Below, one piece after another: positions 24,492 through 32,151 of a DNA stretch of 34,260 nucleotides. Origin of the DNA: an uncultured Clostridia bacterium. Its GTDB lineage: Bacteria > Bacillota > Clostridia > Christensenellales > Borkfalkiaceae. The DNA is taken from the NCBI GenBank assembly GCA_934272745.1, contig CAKQSI010000022.1, positions 1-34,260 of the forward strand, read 5' to 3'. The notes below the pieces were generated by a model. It saw only the letters and a program-made list of their open reading frames with translations, was not told the origin of the DNA and made no database searches. The translations under genes were made by a program, and so were the position numbers. Within the stretch, counting starts at the first letter, position 1. Every line of letters begins with the position of its first letter.

Positions 24492-24520
24492 TTGCTTTTT
24501 CCGCTGAATTATGCTATAGT
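24492..24520 (+). promoter_or_regulatory. Promoter of rpmB
   Basis: TTGCTT (24492-24497), 17-base spacer ending TATGC, TATAGT (24515-24520), with an extended -10. The same -35 hexamer is used by the divergent asp23 promoter. Confidence 0.75.
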
Positions 24521-24551
24521 ACTTTAGCATGAGTTTAACGGAGGTGTCGAT

Positions 24552-24740
24552 ATGTCTAAGGTTTGCAGCGTTTGCGGAAAAGGCAAAGTAGCCGGCAACA
24601 ACGTCAGCCATAGCGTGCGTAGAACCAAAAGAACGTTTGAAGCAAACGTACAGAAGGTTTCCGTCGTAGAAGATGGTGTCGTGAAGAGCGAATACGTTTG
24701 CACGCGTTGCCTGAAGAGCGGCAAGGTTGAAAGAGCGTAA
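24552..24740 (+). CDS. rpmB: 50S ribosomal protein L28
   Basis: A 62-residue component of the large ribosomal subunit. It is the zinc-binding type: Cys5 and Cys8 in CSVCGK, Cys50 and Cys53 in YVCTRCLKSGKV. The NNVSHSVRRTKRTFEANVQKV core is typical. CGGAGG sits 8 bases before the ATG. The divergent position relative to asp23-fakA-recG is classic for Firmicutes. The zinc form implies no need for a separate zinc-free paralogue, though one may exist elsewhere. Transcription may continue into the structured RNA at 24763, since no terminator is seen between them. Confidence 0.97.
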   Translation: MSKVCSVCGKGKVAGNNVSHSVRRTKRTFEANVQKVSVVEDGVVKSEYVCTRCLKSGKVERA

Positions 24741-24762
24741 GTTAATAAACGGTATCGTATTT

Positions 24763-24965
24763 GCTACGACCGTGTTCGGGTGAGCATCGTTTTGGGATCC
24801 ACATTATATTATCAGGGAGAGAAATCCTTCTCTGCCAAGCGGAGCCTCGGCGATCGGAGATCGCATTATTCGGTAGGATGCAGAGGCATCGGGAAGCATC
24901 TCACCCACCTGCGAGAAGCGGGTTTTCACATCCTTGCTCGAGCGGCACGGTGGTAGTCGTTTTTT
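24763..24965 (+). ncRNA. ssrS: Probable 6S RNA
   Basis: A structured, gene-free region of about 200 nt ends in TTTTTT (24960-24965). The ends pair: CTACGACCGTG (24764-24774) with CACGGTGGTAG (24946-24956), one G-G mismatch. A second helix GAGCA/TGCTC sits further in, after an internal loop. On the 3' side of the central region is CCCACCTGC-GAGAA-GCGGGTTTTCACA, a short hairpin followed by GGGTTTTCACA, which matches my memory of Firmicutes 6S RNAs. A GCCTC/GAGGC helix closes the distal part. 6S RNA sequesters RNA polymerase sigma-A holoenzyme. A weak TATCGT at 24753 could be the -10. Not verified with a covariance model. Confidence 0.65.
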
Positions 24966-25218
24966 ACGGTAAATACGAATGTTCGTTTCCCTTCCGGCGG
25001 AAGATGCCGGCTGTGTGCGTAAGAATTTGCGCGCATAAGATTATGCGTATTTATAGTTTCGCGCGCAGGAATTCGTGCGTTTAAGCATTTGCTTGCGGAC
25101 GGTTTCGCGCGGGATATACACGCTGCATATTAAGCATTTGAGCGCAGTGGTATTTGGGCGCAAGAATTTGCGCGGTTAAAGCGTACCGCGCAGAAATTTT
25201 TACGGGAACGGACGACAA
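24966..25218. other. Gene-free stretch with GCGC-rich degenerate motifs
   Basis: Between the 6S candidate and tRNA-Glu there is no credible gene. Motifs such as GCGCAAGAATTTGCGC (a 6-bp palindrome near 25160-25175) and variants of AAGAATTTGCGCG and TTAAGCATTTG recur imperfectly. A weak TTGGGC-17-TAAAGC could be the tRNA-Glu promoter. Confidence 0.4.
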
Positions 25219-25293
25219 GCCCTCATGGTCAAGCGGTTAAGACGTCGCCCTCTCACGGCGGAATCAGGGGTTCGAGTCCCCTTGGGGGTACCA
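25219..25293 (+). tRNA. tRNA-Glu (anticodon CTC)
   Basis: A 75-nt cloverleaf with encoded CCA. Acceptor GCCCTCA pairs with TGGGGGT (G-U at the end and one U-G inside). The anticodon arm TCGCC-CTCTCAC-GGCGG gives anticodon CTC for GAG. The T arm is AGGGG-TTCGAGT-CCCCT. Confidence 0.93.
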
Positions 25294-25463
25294 GACAAGC
25301 GGTTGCACGCATTTTGCGTAGCGACCGTTTTTCTATGCGATTTTTTCGGAAACGCTCCCGGATTCTCCCCATACCAAAGCCCTGCTTCTCCCCGTCAAAA
25401 CCGGTTCAAAATCCGATTTTTCGCGGAAATACAACACGATTTGCCGCCAATTTCAAACTTTCC

Positions 25464-25492
25464 TTTACAAATTGCAAATTTCATGGTATCAT
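25464..25492 (+). promoter_or_regulatory. Promoter of the five-TM orphan gene
   Basis: TTTACA (25464-25469), 17-base spacer, TATCAT (25487-25492). The leader is about 20-25 bases. Confidence 0.65.
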
Positions 25493-25520
25493 AATACCAA
25501 AAAGAAGAGGGAAATTTGAG

Positions 25521-26351
25521 ATGAAAAATCAATACAACTATGCAAAACCCTTTCCGAAAGGAATCCTTACCTTTCTGCTGCTGGCAATTGCGGCGTATTT
25601 CGTTTATTCGGCCGGCATAAAACCCGACCTTTCTGCCCTGCGCGACAGATTTACCGCATTCGGCAAAATCATCTGCAAGTACGACGTCGCCTTTATTTCC
25701 GTCATTTTAATCTTTAACGCGGTGGAACTGATCGATTTTTTCGTCTTTGCCAAACGCGACGAAATCATCAACGCAAATTTTGAATACCTGCAGGGGCATA
25801 TCGGAATCCGAACCTTTTTCAAACAGTATTTCGCCCCTATGTTCACGACCGGACCGTATATTTTCGCAAGCGAAGAACGGAATTCCGCCTTGTGGCGCAA
25901 ACTGAGTAACGGTATCGTGGGACTGGTGAAATACCTCTGCTGGCTGGTCGCCATATCCGTATTCGTTGCGGCAGGGGCTAACGCGGACTTCCGTGCCTTT
26001 CTTGCGGAAAGCAATCCGGATTACCTCTATACCCTATTGATTCTTTTTGCGTGCGTCAACTGCAATATTTTTCTCTTCGTTCTCTATCGGATCACGCCCC
26101 TTTACGAATCCAGAAGTTACGATCTGATCACCTATTACAGCGACGGCACGACGACAACCCGGACGGAAAACCGCAGTAACTTTATAGCGATGATCCTTCT
26201 TTCGGTGATCGTTTACGCTTTGTTTTCCGCGTTTTATTTCACCGTCTTCAGCCAAAAACTCGTGCGCTCCATCGAAACCAGCCGCTTCGTCCGTTTTGCA
26301 GACCGGCAGGAAAATCACCACAGTATTCTGAGTTTTTACCGCGAAAAATAA
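25521..26351 (+). CDS. Membrane protein of unknown function, possibly frameshifted at its end
   Basis: I do not recognise this 276-residue protein. It has about five hydrophobic segments (13-31, 56-76, 131-152, 169-190, 220-242) with soluble loops between, including a Thr-rich loop SDGTTTTRTENR before the last. The start at 25521 has AGAGGG upstream at a somewhat long spacing; a longer reading from 25314 would cross the promoter. The stop at 26349 follows an A5 run. If one A were missing, the frame would stay open to 26403 and add a plausible tail ending FTEGDAIALKKELF. It is monocistronic and convergent with the flavoprotein gene. Confidence 0.75.
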   Translation: MKNQYNYAKPFPKGILTFLLLAIAAYFVYSAGIKPDLSALRDRFTAFGKIICKYDVAFISVILIFNAVELIDFFVFAKRDEIINANFEYLQGHIGIRTFFKQYFAPMFTTGPYIFASEERNSALWRKLSNGIVGLVKYLCWLVAISVFVAAGANADFRAFLAESNPDYLYTLLILFACVNCNIFLFVLYRITPLYESRSYDLITYYSDGTTTTRTENRSNFIAMILLSVIVYALFSAFYFTVFSQKLVRSIETSRFVRFADRQENHHSILSFYREK

Positions 26352-26520
26352 CTTTAAATTCACCGAAGGCGACGCGATCGCCCTGAAAAAGGAACTGTTT
26401 TAAGCCGCCGGAAACCGCGATATAAGCGGTATCCGACCTTATATCTGCAATCAAAAAAGCGTGTTTCTCTCTGCGGTGTCATCATCACGTTCCCCATTCC
26501 TTTTATATCGCTTTAAACGC

Positions 26521-26554
26521 GGTGCGCCGGCGGAAACCTTTCCGCCGGCGCACC
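26521..26554. terminator. Giant hairpin between the membrane orphan and the flavoprotein gene
   Basis: Perfect 16-bp arms GGTGCGCCGGCGGAAA (26521-26536) and its complement (26539-26554), two-base loop, followed by CCTTTATATCC. It lies at a convergent junction. Confidence 0.75.
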
Positions 26555-26556
26555 CC

Positions 26557-26619
26557 TTTATATCCTCTTTATATCCTTTTTATGTCCTTTTTATGTCCGC
26601 TCAGTCCTTATTTATATCC
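26557..26619. repeat. 11-bp tandem repeat next to the flavoprotein stop
   Basis: TTTAT(A/G)TCC occurs at 26557, 26568, 26579 and 26590 with exact 11-base period, and once more at 26611, just short of the stop codon at 26622. On the minus strand this is a purine-rich GGA(C/T)ATAAA array. Confidence 0.8.
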
Positions 26620-26621
26620 GC

Positions 26622-27989
26622 TTAACCTTTGCTTAAAATATGGCGGGCGACGTACACGCCGCTTGCCGAAGCGTGCGACAGCGAATGGGTCACGCCGCTG
26701 CCGTCGCCGATGACGTACAGACCGGGATAGCGCGTTTCGAGATTCTGGTCGGTTTCCACTTCCACGTTATAGAATTTTACCTCTACGCCGTATAAAAGTG
26801 TGTCGTCGTTCGCCGTGCCCGGCGCCACCTTGTCGAGCGCGTAGATCATTTCCATAATACCGTCTAAAATACGCTTGGGGAGTACCAGGCTAAGATCGCC
26901 CGGCGTTGCGTGCAGCGTGGGAACAACGATCCCTTCCGCAATGCGTTTTTCGGTACTTCTTCTGCCGCGGATCAAATCGCCGAAGCGCTGCACGATCACG
27001 CCGCCGCCCAGCATATTGGAAAGCCGCGCGATACTTTCGCCGTAACCGTTGCTGTCCTTGAACGGCTCCGAAAAATGCTTGGAAACCAGCAATGCGAAGT
27101 TGGTATTCCGGGTCTTTTTGTCCTCCCCCTCGTAACTATGCCCGTTGACCGTGATGATGCCGTTGGTGTTTTCGTTGACGACCACGCCGCGCGGATTCAT
27201 ACAGAAAGTGCGCACGTTGTCTTCAAACTTCTCGGTGCGATAGACGATCTTGCTTTCGTACAGTTCGTTGGTCAGATCCTCGAAAATTTCCGCGCGCAGT
27301 TCCACCCGCACGCCGATATCCACACGGTTGGAAAGGGTGGGAATTTCCAGATCCTTGCACACCTGTTCCATCCACTTGCTGCCGCTTCTGCCCACAGAAA
27401 CCACGCACTGCTTGCAGAAAAATTCTTCCTTTTCGGTCACGACGACGTAGCCGCCCTTTTCCGCCCGGATATTTTTTACGGGGCTATGGAAGTAGAAATC
27501 GGCTTTATCTTTCAGTTCTGCGTACAGATTTTCCAGCACGACGTAGTTGATATCGGTACCCAGGTGCCGCACTTTTGCCTGCAGCAGATGCAGCCCGTTT
27601 TGCAGGCAGAGTTTGCTGAACCGCGTTCCCTCGGTGGAATACAACTTCGTGCCGGCGCCGCCGTAGTCCACGTTGACGCGATCGACGTATTCCATCAGTT
27701 CGATGGCGTTTTCCTTGCCGATATGCGCGTAAAGATCGCCGCCGAAATCGTTGGTAATATTATATTTTCCGTCGGAAAACGCGCCCGCGCCGCCGAATCC
27801 GGACATAATCGAGCAGGTTTTGCAGCGAATACAGGAAGGCACTTTTTTGCCGTCGATGGGGCATTTCCGTTCGGAAAGACGGTTGCCGCTTTCGATAACC
27901 GCCACTTTTTTGCCGCTGTTTCTCAGTTCGAATGCCGTAAAAATCCCGCCGGGACCTGCCCCGACAATCACTACGTCGTAATTTTTCAT
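26622..27989 (-). CDS. FAD-dependent dehydrogenase (COG2509-like)
   Basis: A 455-residue flavoprotein. The N-terminal Rossmann motif GAGPGG (10-15) with the later acidic VIESG binds FAD. A cysteine cluster follows: Cys43 in RKCPIDG and Cys53, Cys56, Cys59 in SCIRCKTC, then SGFGGAGAFSDGKYN, the hallmark of this uncharacterised dehydrogenase family. Near the C-terminus LYVIGDGSGVTHSLSHASASG is the second FAD contact. The cysteine cluster could hold a metal or an iron-sulfur site, which is inference. The start at 27989 gives the expected Rossmann N-terminus, with AGGATAAAGAG upstream. It is transcribed separately from clpX, whose terminator lies between them. Substrate unknown. Confidence 0.88.
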   Translation of the reverse strand: MKNYDVVIVGAGPGGIFTAFELRNSGKKVAVIESGNRLSERKCPIDGKKVPSCIRCKTCSIMSGFGGAGAFSDGKYNITNDFGGDLYAHIGKENAIELMEYVDRVNVDYGGAGTKLYSTEGTRFSKLCLQNGLHLLQAKVRHLGTDINYVVLENLYAELKDKADFYFHSPVKNIRAEKGGYVVVTEKEEFFCKQCVVSVGRSGSKWMEQVCKDLEIPTLSNRVDIGVRVELRAEIFEDLTNELYESKIVYRTEKFEDNVRTFCMNPRGVVVNENTNGIITVNGHSYEGEDKKTRNTNFALLVSKHFSEPFKDSNGYGESIARLSNMLGGGVIVQRFGDLIRGRRSTEKRIAEGIVVPTLHATPGDLSLVLPKRILDGIMEMIYALDKVAPGTANDDTLLYGVEVKFYNVEVETDQNLETRYPGLYVIGDGSGVTHSLSHASASGVYVARHILSKG

Positions 27990-28075
27990 GTTGCTCTTTA
28001 TCCTTCGGCAAGGCTGCCCTCGCCTTTGTTTGTTTTGCTGCAAATTTTCCGCGCCCCGTCCCGCCGGACAGTCAA

Positions 28076-28109
28076 AAACGCCTGCCGGAAGATTACCCCG
28101 GCGGCGTTT
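28076..28109 (-). terminator. Terminator of clpX
   Basis: Minus strand: AAACGCCGCCGG, 9-base loop, CCGGCAGGCGTTTTT; 12 pairs with one bulged base and a T-run. It lies about 205 bases beyond the clpX stop. The gap 27990-28314 otherwise holds no gene, only the duplication at 28256-28325. Confidence 0.75.
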
Positions 28110-28255
28110 CTTCTCTTTCTTTATCAGAAAGACGTTTCCGCGGACCTCCCGAAAAGGTTTCCTCTGCCGCCCGTCGCATGGTTCAACACGCACCGGCGAC
28201 GTATCGTTCCCCACATGCGGACGGAAAAAGCATATCTGCTTGCGGTATGCCGGAA

Positions 28256-28325
28256 AAGCCCTTCGGTTACGCGATCGGGAAGTCCCCCCTTTTGCGTGTT
28301 CGGAAGCCCTTCGGTCACGCGATCG
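28256..28325 (-). repeat. Duplicated 3' end of clpX
   Basis: The 22-base sequence at 28304-28325, which includes the last clpX codons and stop, recurs at 28256-28277 with one change, 48 bases further downstream on the minus strand. Confidence 0.8.
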
Positions 28326-29562
28326 CGTCTTCTTTCACAAGTTCGGGTTTTTCTTTCCCGAGAACCGCGTCCGCACCGACAACCACCTTTTTCACCGACG
28401 GGTCGGAAGGAATTTCGTACATGGTTTCCAGCATCAGATTTTCTAAAATGGTGCGAAGTCCGCGCGCGCCCGTTTTTAAAGCGATGGCTTTTTTCGCCAC
28501 CTCGTGTACGGCTTCGTCGGTCACTTCCAGTTCCACGTGGTCGTAGCCGAGCAGTTTCTGATACTGTTTGACCAGCGCGTTTTTCGGCTCGGTCAGAATG
28601 CGGCACAGCGCGTTTTCGTCCAGCGCGTGCAGGCTGACCGTGATGGGGACTCTGCCCACGAATTCGGGGATCAGCCCGAACGCCGTCAGATCCTGCGGCT
28701 GCACTTCTTTCAGCGTTTCAAACGTGTCGGTCACGTCCTCTTTTTTCTGCACGTTGCCGCCGAAGCCCAGACTTGCCGATTCTTTCCGTTTTTTGACGAT
28801 CTTATCCAGCCCGACGAACGCCCCGCCTAAAATGAACAGAATGTTGGTCGTATCGATGTGCATACACTCCTGCTGCGGGTGCTTTCTGCCGCCCTGCGGC
28901 GGAACCGAAGCCACCGTGCTTTCGATGATTTTTAAAAGCGCCTGCTGCACGCCCTCGCCGGAAACGTCGCGCGTGATGGAAGTGTTTTCGTTTTTGCGCG
29001 CGATTTTGTCGATTTCGTCGATATAAATAATACCGCATTCGGCAGCGGCGATATCGCCGTCGGCGTTCTGAATCAGCTTGAGCAGAATGTTTTCGACGTC
29101 GTCGCCCACGTAGCCCGCTTCGGTCAGCGTGGTGGCGTCCGCAACGGCGAACGGCACATTGAGGATTTTTGCCAGCGTTTTAGCAAGCAGCGTTTTGCCG
29201 CTGCCGGTGGGTCCGAACATTAAAATATTGCTTTTTTCGATCTCAACGTCGCTTACCTTCGCATCCTTGCCCGTTTCACCCGTCATATTGATGCGTTTAT
29301 AGTGGTTGTAGACCGCAACCGAAAGCACGCGCTTCGCTTCGTCCTGACCGATGATATACCGGTCGAGTTCGGCTTTGATCTCCTCGGGTTTTAGCAGCGT
29401 CAACTGCTTGCCGCCGTGTTTGCCCTTTTCCCGCTTTACGATCTCCATGCAGATCTCCAGACAGTCTTCACAAATGTTGCTGCCGTTGGGACCGGTCACC
29501 ACGTGCTTTAACTGGCTTGCGGGTCGGTCGCAAAACGAACAGTAAATTTCGTTATCTTTCAT
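28315..29562 (-). CDS. clpX: ATP-dependent Clp protease ATP-binding subunit ClpX
   Basis: AAA+ unfoldase that feeds substrates to ClpP. The 415-residue protein begins with the zinc-binding domain (Cys8, Cys11, Cys31, Cys34), followed by Walker A GPTGSGKT (117-124), the pore loop YVGDDV (151-156), and Walker B IIYIDEIDK (178-186). The ClpP-docking IGF-type loop is represented by SLGFGGN. The C-terminal small domain contains KTGARGLRT (sensor 2). AGGGAG precedes the ATG. It follows clpP on the same strand after 235 bases that contain a hairpin. The last codons coincide with a short duplication continuing downstream. Confidence 0.98.
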   Translation of the reverse strand: MKDNEIYCSFCDRPASQLKHVVTGPNGSNICEDCLEICMEIVKREKGKHGGKQLTLLKPEEIKAELDRYIIGQDEAKRVLSVAVYNHYKRINMTGETGKDAKVSDVEIEKSNILMFGPTGSGKTLLAKTLAKILNVPFAVADATTLTEAGYVGDDVENILLKLIQNADGDIAAAECGIIYIDEIDKIARKNENTSITRDVSGEGVQQALLKIIESTVASVPPQGGRKHPQQECMHIDTTNILFILGGAFVGLDKIVKKRKESASLGFGGNVQKKEDVTDTFETLKEVQPQDLTAFGLIPEFVGRVPITVSLHALDENALCRILTEPKNALVKQYQKLLGYDHVELEVTDEAVHEVAKKAIALKTGARGLRTILENLMLETMYEIPSDPSVKKVVVGADAVLGKEKPELVKEDAIA

Positions 29563-29699
29563 ATAATCTCCCTATTTTTGCCGGGCGGCGTGCCGCTTCC
29601 GTAAGCCGTTCCACGCTTTGCAAATTCGCCCCGGCGCGGCGTCTGCGATCCGCCGAACCGCATCGGTTCGGTTTCCGGCAGAAAATTCGCCCCGGTTTC

Positions 29700-29735
29700 A
29701 AAAAGCACTTGCGAAAGAATTCGCCCGTGCTTTTT
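29700..29735. terminator. Hairpin between clpP and clpX
   Basis: AAAAAGCAC (29700-29708) pairs with GTGCTTTTT (29727-29735); inside, GCGAA pairs with TTCGC after a 2x2 mismatch. T-runs flank both sides. It may terminate or attenuate the tig-clpP transcript before clpX. Two AATTCGCCCCGG copies lie nearby (about 29621-29697). Confidence 0.65.
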
Positions 29736-29797
29736 CGTTTCACCTTTCATTCGTCCGGCGAAAAACGCGCAAAACCGCCTTTCCTCGCCGGAATTTT

Positions 29798-30379
29798 TTA
29801 TCTTTTGTAGAAAATTTTGTCGATCAGTCCGTAAGAAAGCGCCTCTTCCGCCGACATAAAATTATCGCGGTCGGTATCCTTTTCGATCACGCTTTCGTCC
29901 TTGCCGGTGTTCTGCGCAAGAATGGCGTTCAGTTTTTTCTTTGTCTTTAAGATCTGCTGCGCCTGAATGGCAATGTCGCTTGCCTGCCCCTGCGCCCCGC
30001 CGAGCGGCTGATGGATCATAATTTCGCTGTTGGGCAGCGCAAACCGCTTGCCTTTGGTGCCGGAAGACAGCAAAAACGCCCCCATGCTTGCGGCAAGACC
30101 GATACAGATGGTAGAAACGTCGCACTTGACGTAGTTCATCGTATCGTAAATCGCCAGTCCCGCGGAAACGCTTCCGCCCGGACTGTTGATGTAAAGACTG
30201 ATGTCCTTGGACGGATCTTTCCCTTCCAGATAGATCAACTGGGCGATGACGGTATTCGCCACCGCGTCGTTGATTTCTCCCGAAAGGAAAACGATCCGGT
30301 CTTCTAAAAGTCTGGAATAAATGTCGTACGACCGTTCGCCCGTAGCGGTCTGGTCAACGACCATAGGAATTAAACTCAT
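29798..30379 (-). CDS. clpP: ATP-dependent Clp protease proteolytic subunit ClpP
   Basis: Serine peptidase forming the tetradecameric Clp core, working with ClpX. The 193-residue sequence has the catalytic triad Ser98 (GLAASMG), His123 (MIHQP) and Asp172 (DRDNFMSA), and the INSPGGSV oxyanion region. No long propeptide is present. AAGGAGGGTGC precedes the ATG at 30379. It lies 48 bases downstream of tig, so tig and clpP are cotranscribed from the promoter at 31760. The order tig-clpP-clpX is widespread and supports a coordinated role in nascent-chain folding and degradation. Confidence 0.98.
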   Translation of the reverse strand: MSLIPMVVDQTATGERSYDIYSRLLEDRIVFLSGEINDAVANTVIAQLIYLEGKDPSKDISLYINSPGGSVSAGLAIYDTMNYVKCDVSTICIGLAASMGAFLLSSGTKGKRFALPNSEIMIHQPLGGAQGQASDIAIQAQQILKTKKKLNAILAQNTGKDESVIEKDTDRDNFMSAEEALSYGLIDKIFYKR

Positions 30380-30427
30380 GCACCCTCCTTGTGGCTTTCC
30401 GCAAGGAAACGCCGCGCAAAGATCTCC

Positions 30428-31726
30428 TTACGCGATTTCGTTGTTTTTGCGGAGGAAGTCGAACAACTTACCGATAACGATTTCGCGTTCGACGTATTCT
30501 TTCTGATAATCGGAAACCGTCTTTTTGAATTCTTCCAGCGACTTGCCGGCGTCTTTCGCCAGTTCCGCAAGTTTCGCGTCCACGTCTTCTTCGGTAGCCT
30601 TGATGCCTTCTTTCTCCAGAATCGCGTCTACGACGAGTTGCGATTTGACCTGTTTTTCGGCGTTTTCTCTGTAATTGTTGCGCAGATCTTCCATCGTGGT
30701 GCCGGAATACTTGAGATAGTCTTCCAGTTTAATACCGCTGTACATCATGCGGTATTCCATATCGCGCACCATGTTGTCGATCTGCCGTTCGACTAAAATG
30801 TCGGGAATATCGACCTCGGTAGCCGCGGTCACCTGATCGATGATCTTGTTTTCTTCTTCGATCTTCGCGTTCTTTTCTTTATTTTCTTTGAGTTTTTTAA
30901 CGACGCCTTCTTCCAGTTCCTTTACGGTGGCGTATTCGCTGCCGTCTTTCACCAGTTCGTCGGTCAGTTCGGGGACGACCTTTTTCTTCAGCGCGTTTAC
31001 TTTCACGGCGAACACGGCGTCCTTACCGGCGAGTTCTTTGGCGTGATATTCTTCGGGGAATTTGACCTGAACGTCTTTTTCTTCGCCCGCTTTCATGCCG
31101 ACGACGCCTTCTTCGAATCCGGGAATGAAGGAGTGCGAACCGAGGGTCAGATCATAGCCTTTGGACGTGCCGCCTTCAAACTTCTTTCCGTCGACGCTGC
31201 CGGAATAGTCGATGTTTGCGGTGTCGCCTTCTTCCGCGGCGCGATCGGTCACGTCTTCGTAAGTCGCGTTCCGTTCTTTAATGGCGTTTTCTTCGCGTTC
31301 CACGGCGGCTTTTTCCTCTTCCGCGGTTACATTATACGCCACTTTCTCGATTTTCATACCCGTGTATGCGCCCAGTTTTACTTCGGGTTTGACGGGCGCG
31401 ACGATTTCAAACGTGACGCCTTTGTCGTTCATATCTTTCAGCGAAACGTCGGGGCTGCCCAGAACGACCAGTTCGGTTTCTTTGTCCAGAATTTTGCCGT
31501 AATGTTCGGGAAGAGCAACGTTGACCGCTTCTTCAAAAAACACGCCTGCGCCGTAGGTCTGTTCCAGCACCTTTCTCGGCACTTTGCCTTTACGGAACCC
31601 GGGCAGACTGTATTTGCCCTTGTTTTTCTGGTACGCCTTTTCAACGGCGGCTTCCCATTCGGCGGGGTCGAGTTTCATGGTGAACTTTACGGTGCTTTTC
31701 GCGCCGGCTTTCTTGGTGTATTTCAT
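30428..31726 (-). CDS. tig: Trigger factor
   Basis: Ribosome-bound chaperone and peptidyl-prolyl isomerase. The 432-residue protein shows the ribosome-docking signature GFRKGKVPR (43-51), a central FKBP-type domain (about 150-245, with YSGSVDGKKFEGG and LGSHSFIPGFEEGVVGMKAGEEKDV) and the helical C-terminal chaperone arms. Length is typical. AGGAGAAATACA precedes the ATG at 31726. It is the first gene of the tig-clpP unit with a strong promoter. Nothing is unusual about the sequence. Confidence 0.98.
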   Translation of the reverse strand: MKYTKKAGAKSTVKFTMKLDPAEWEAAVEKAYQKNKGKYSLPGFRKGKVPRKVLEQTYGAGVFFEEAVNVALPEHYGKILDKETELVVLGSPDVSLKDMNDKGVTFEIVAPVKPEVKLGAYTGMKIEKVAYNVTAEEEKAAVEREENAIKERNATYEDVTDRAAEEGDTANIDYSGSVDGKKFEGGTSKGYDLTLGSHSFIPGFEEGVVGMKAGEEKDVQVKFPEEYHAKELAGKDAVFAVKVNALKKKVVPELTDELVKDGSEYATVKELEEGVVKKLKENKEKNAKIEEENKIIDQVTAATEVDIPDILVERQIDNMVRDMEYRMMYSGIKLEDYLKYSGTTMEDLRNNYRENAEKQVKSQLVVDAILEKEGIKATEEDVDAKLAELAKDAGKSLEEFKKTVSDYQKEYVEREIVIGKLFDFLRKNNEIA

Positions 31727-31759
31727 TGTATTTCTCCTGCAATATTGGTTTCGGCAAGT

Positions 31760-31788
31760 ATTGTACCATACCGCGGGAAAAATAGCAA
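31760..31788 (-). promoter_or_regulatory. Promoter of tig-clpP
   Basis: Minus strand: TTGCTA (31788-31783), 17-base spacer, TACAAT (31765-31760). The leader is about 27 bases. Confidence 0.75.
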
Positions 31789-31933
31789 ACGAAAGTACCG
31801 TCTTTTTCGTTTTATTTTTTCTTATTTAGATAGAGATTCCCGGTCGGGAATTATCCTTCCGGTGCCTGATTAACTTCGTCCGGATTTCCGAACAAAGCCG
31901 TTCAGACCCTATGGAAAAACTTTTTTGCAAGCG

Positions 31934-31967
31934 AAAACGGACTTGCGGGGAAACGCAAGTCCGTTTT
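31934..31967. terminator. Terminator downstream of the coiled-coil membrane gene
   Basis: Perfect 14-bp stem AAAACGGACTTGCG (31934-31947) with CGCAAGTCCGTTTT (31954-31967) and a 6-base loop; T-runs occur on both strands. It lies about 185 bases past the stop of the gene at 32152 and before the tig promoter. The remaining gap (31968-32151) is pyrimidine-rich on the plus strand, with degenerate TTTTACNCCGCTT-like motifs and no gene. Confidence 0.8.
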
Positions 31968-32151
31968 TGCTCGTGCATTTTTTACGCCGCTTTCTTTTCA
32001 GTTTTACACCGCTGCTCGTTTTCTGCGGCTACCCTTTTGTTTTATTCAGACTTGCGCTTCTGCCCGGGCTGTTTTACTCCGCTTTTCCGTTCTGGTCAGA
32101 CTTTTTATTTTAACGACCGACTTTTTACCCGGCTTGTTCTGCCCCGCTTTT

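Noticed and set aside
26910..28571. A 553-codon plus-strand frame opposite the flavoprotein and clpX region
   Set aside because: It overlaps two strongly supported minus-strand genes and a terminator, and has no ribosome binding site or family pattern.
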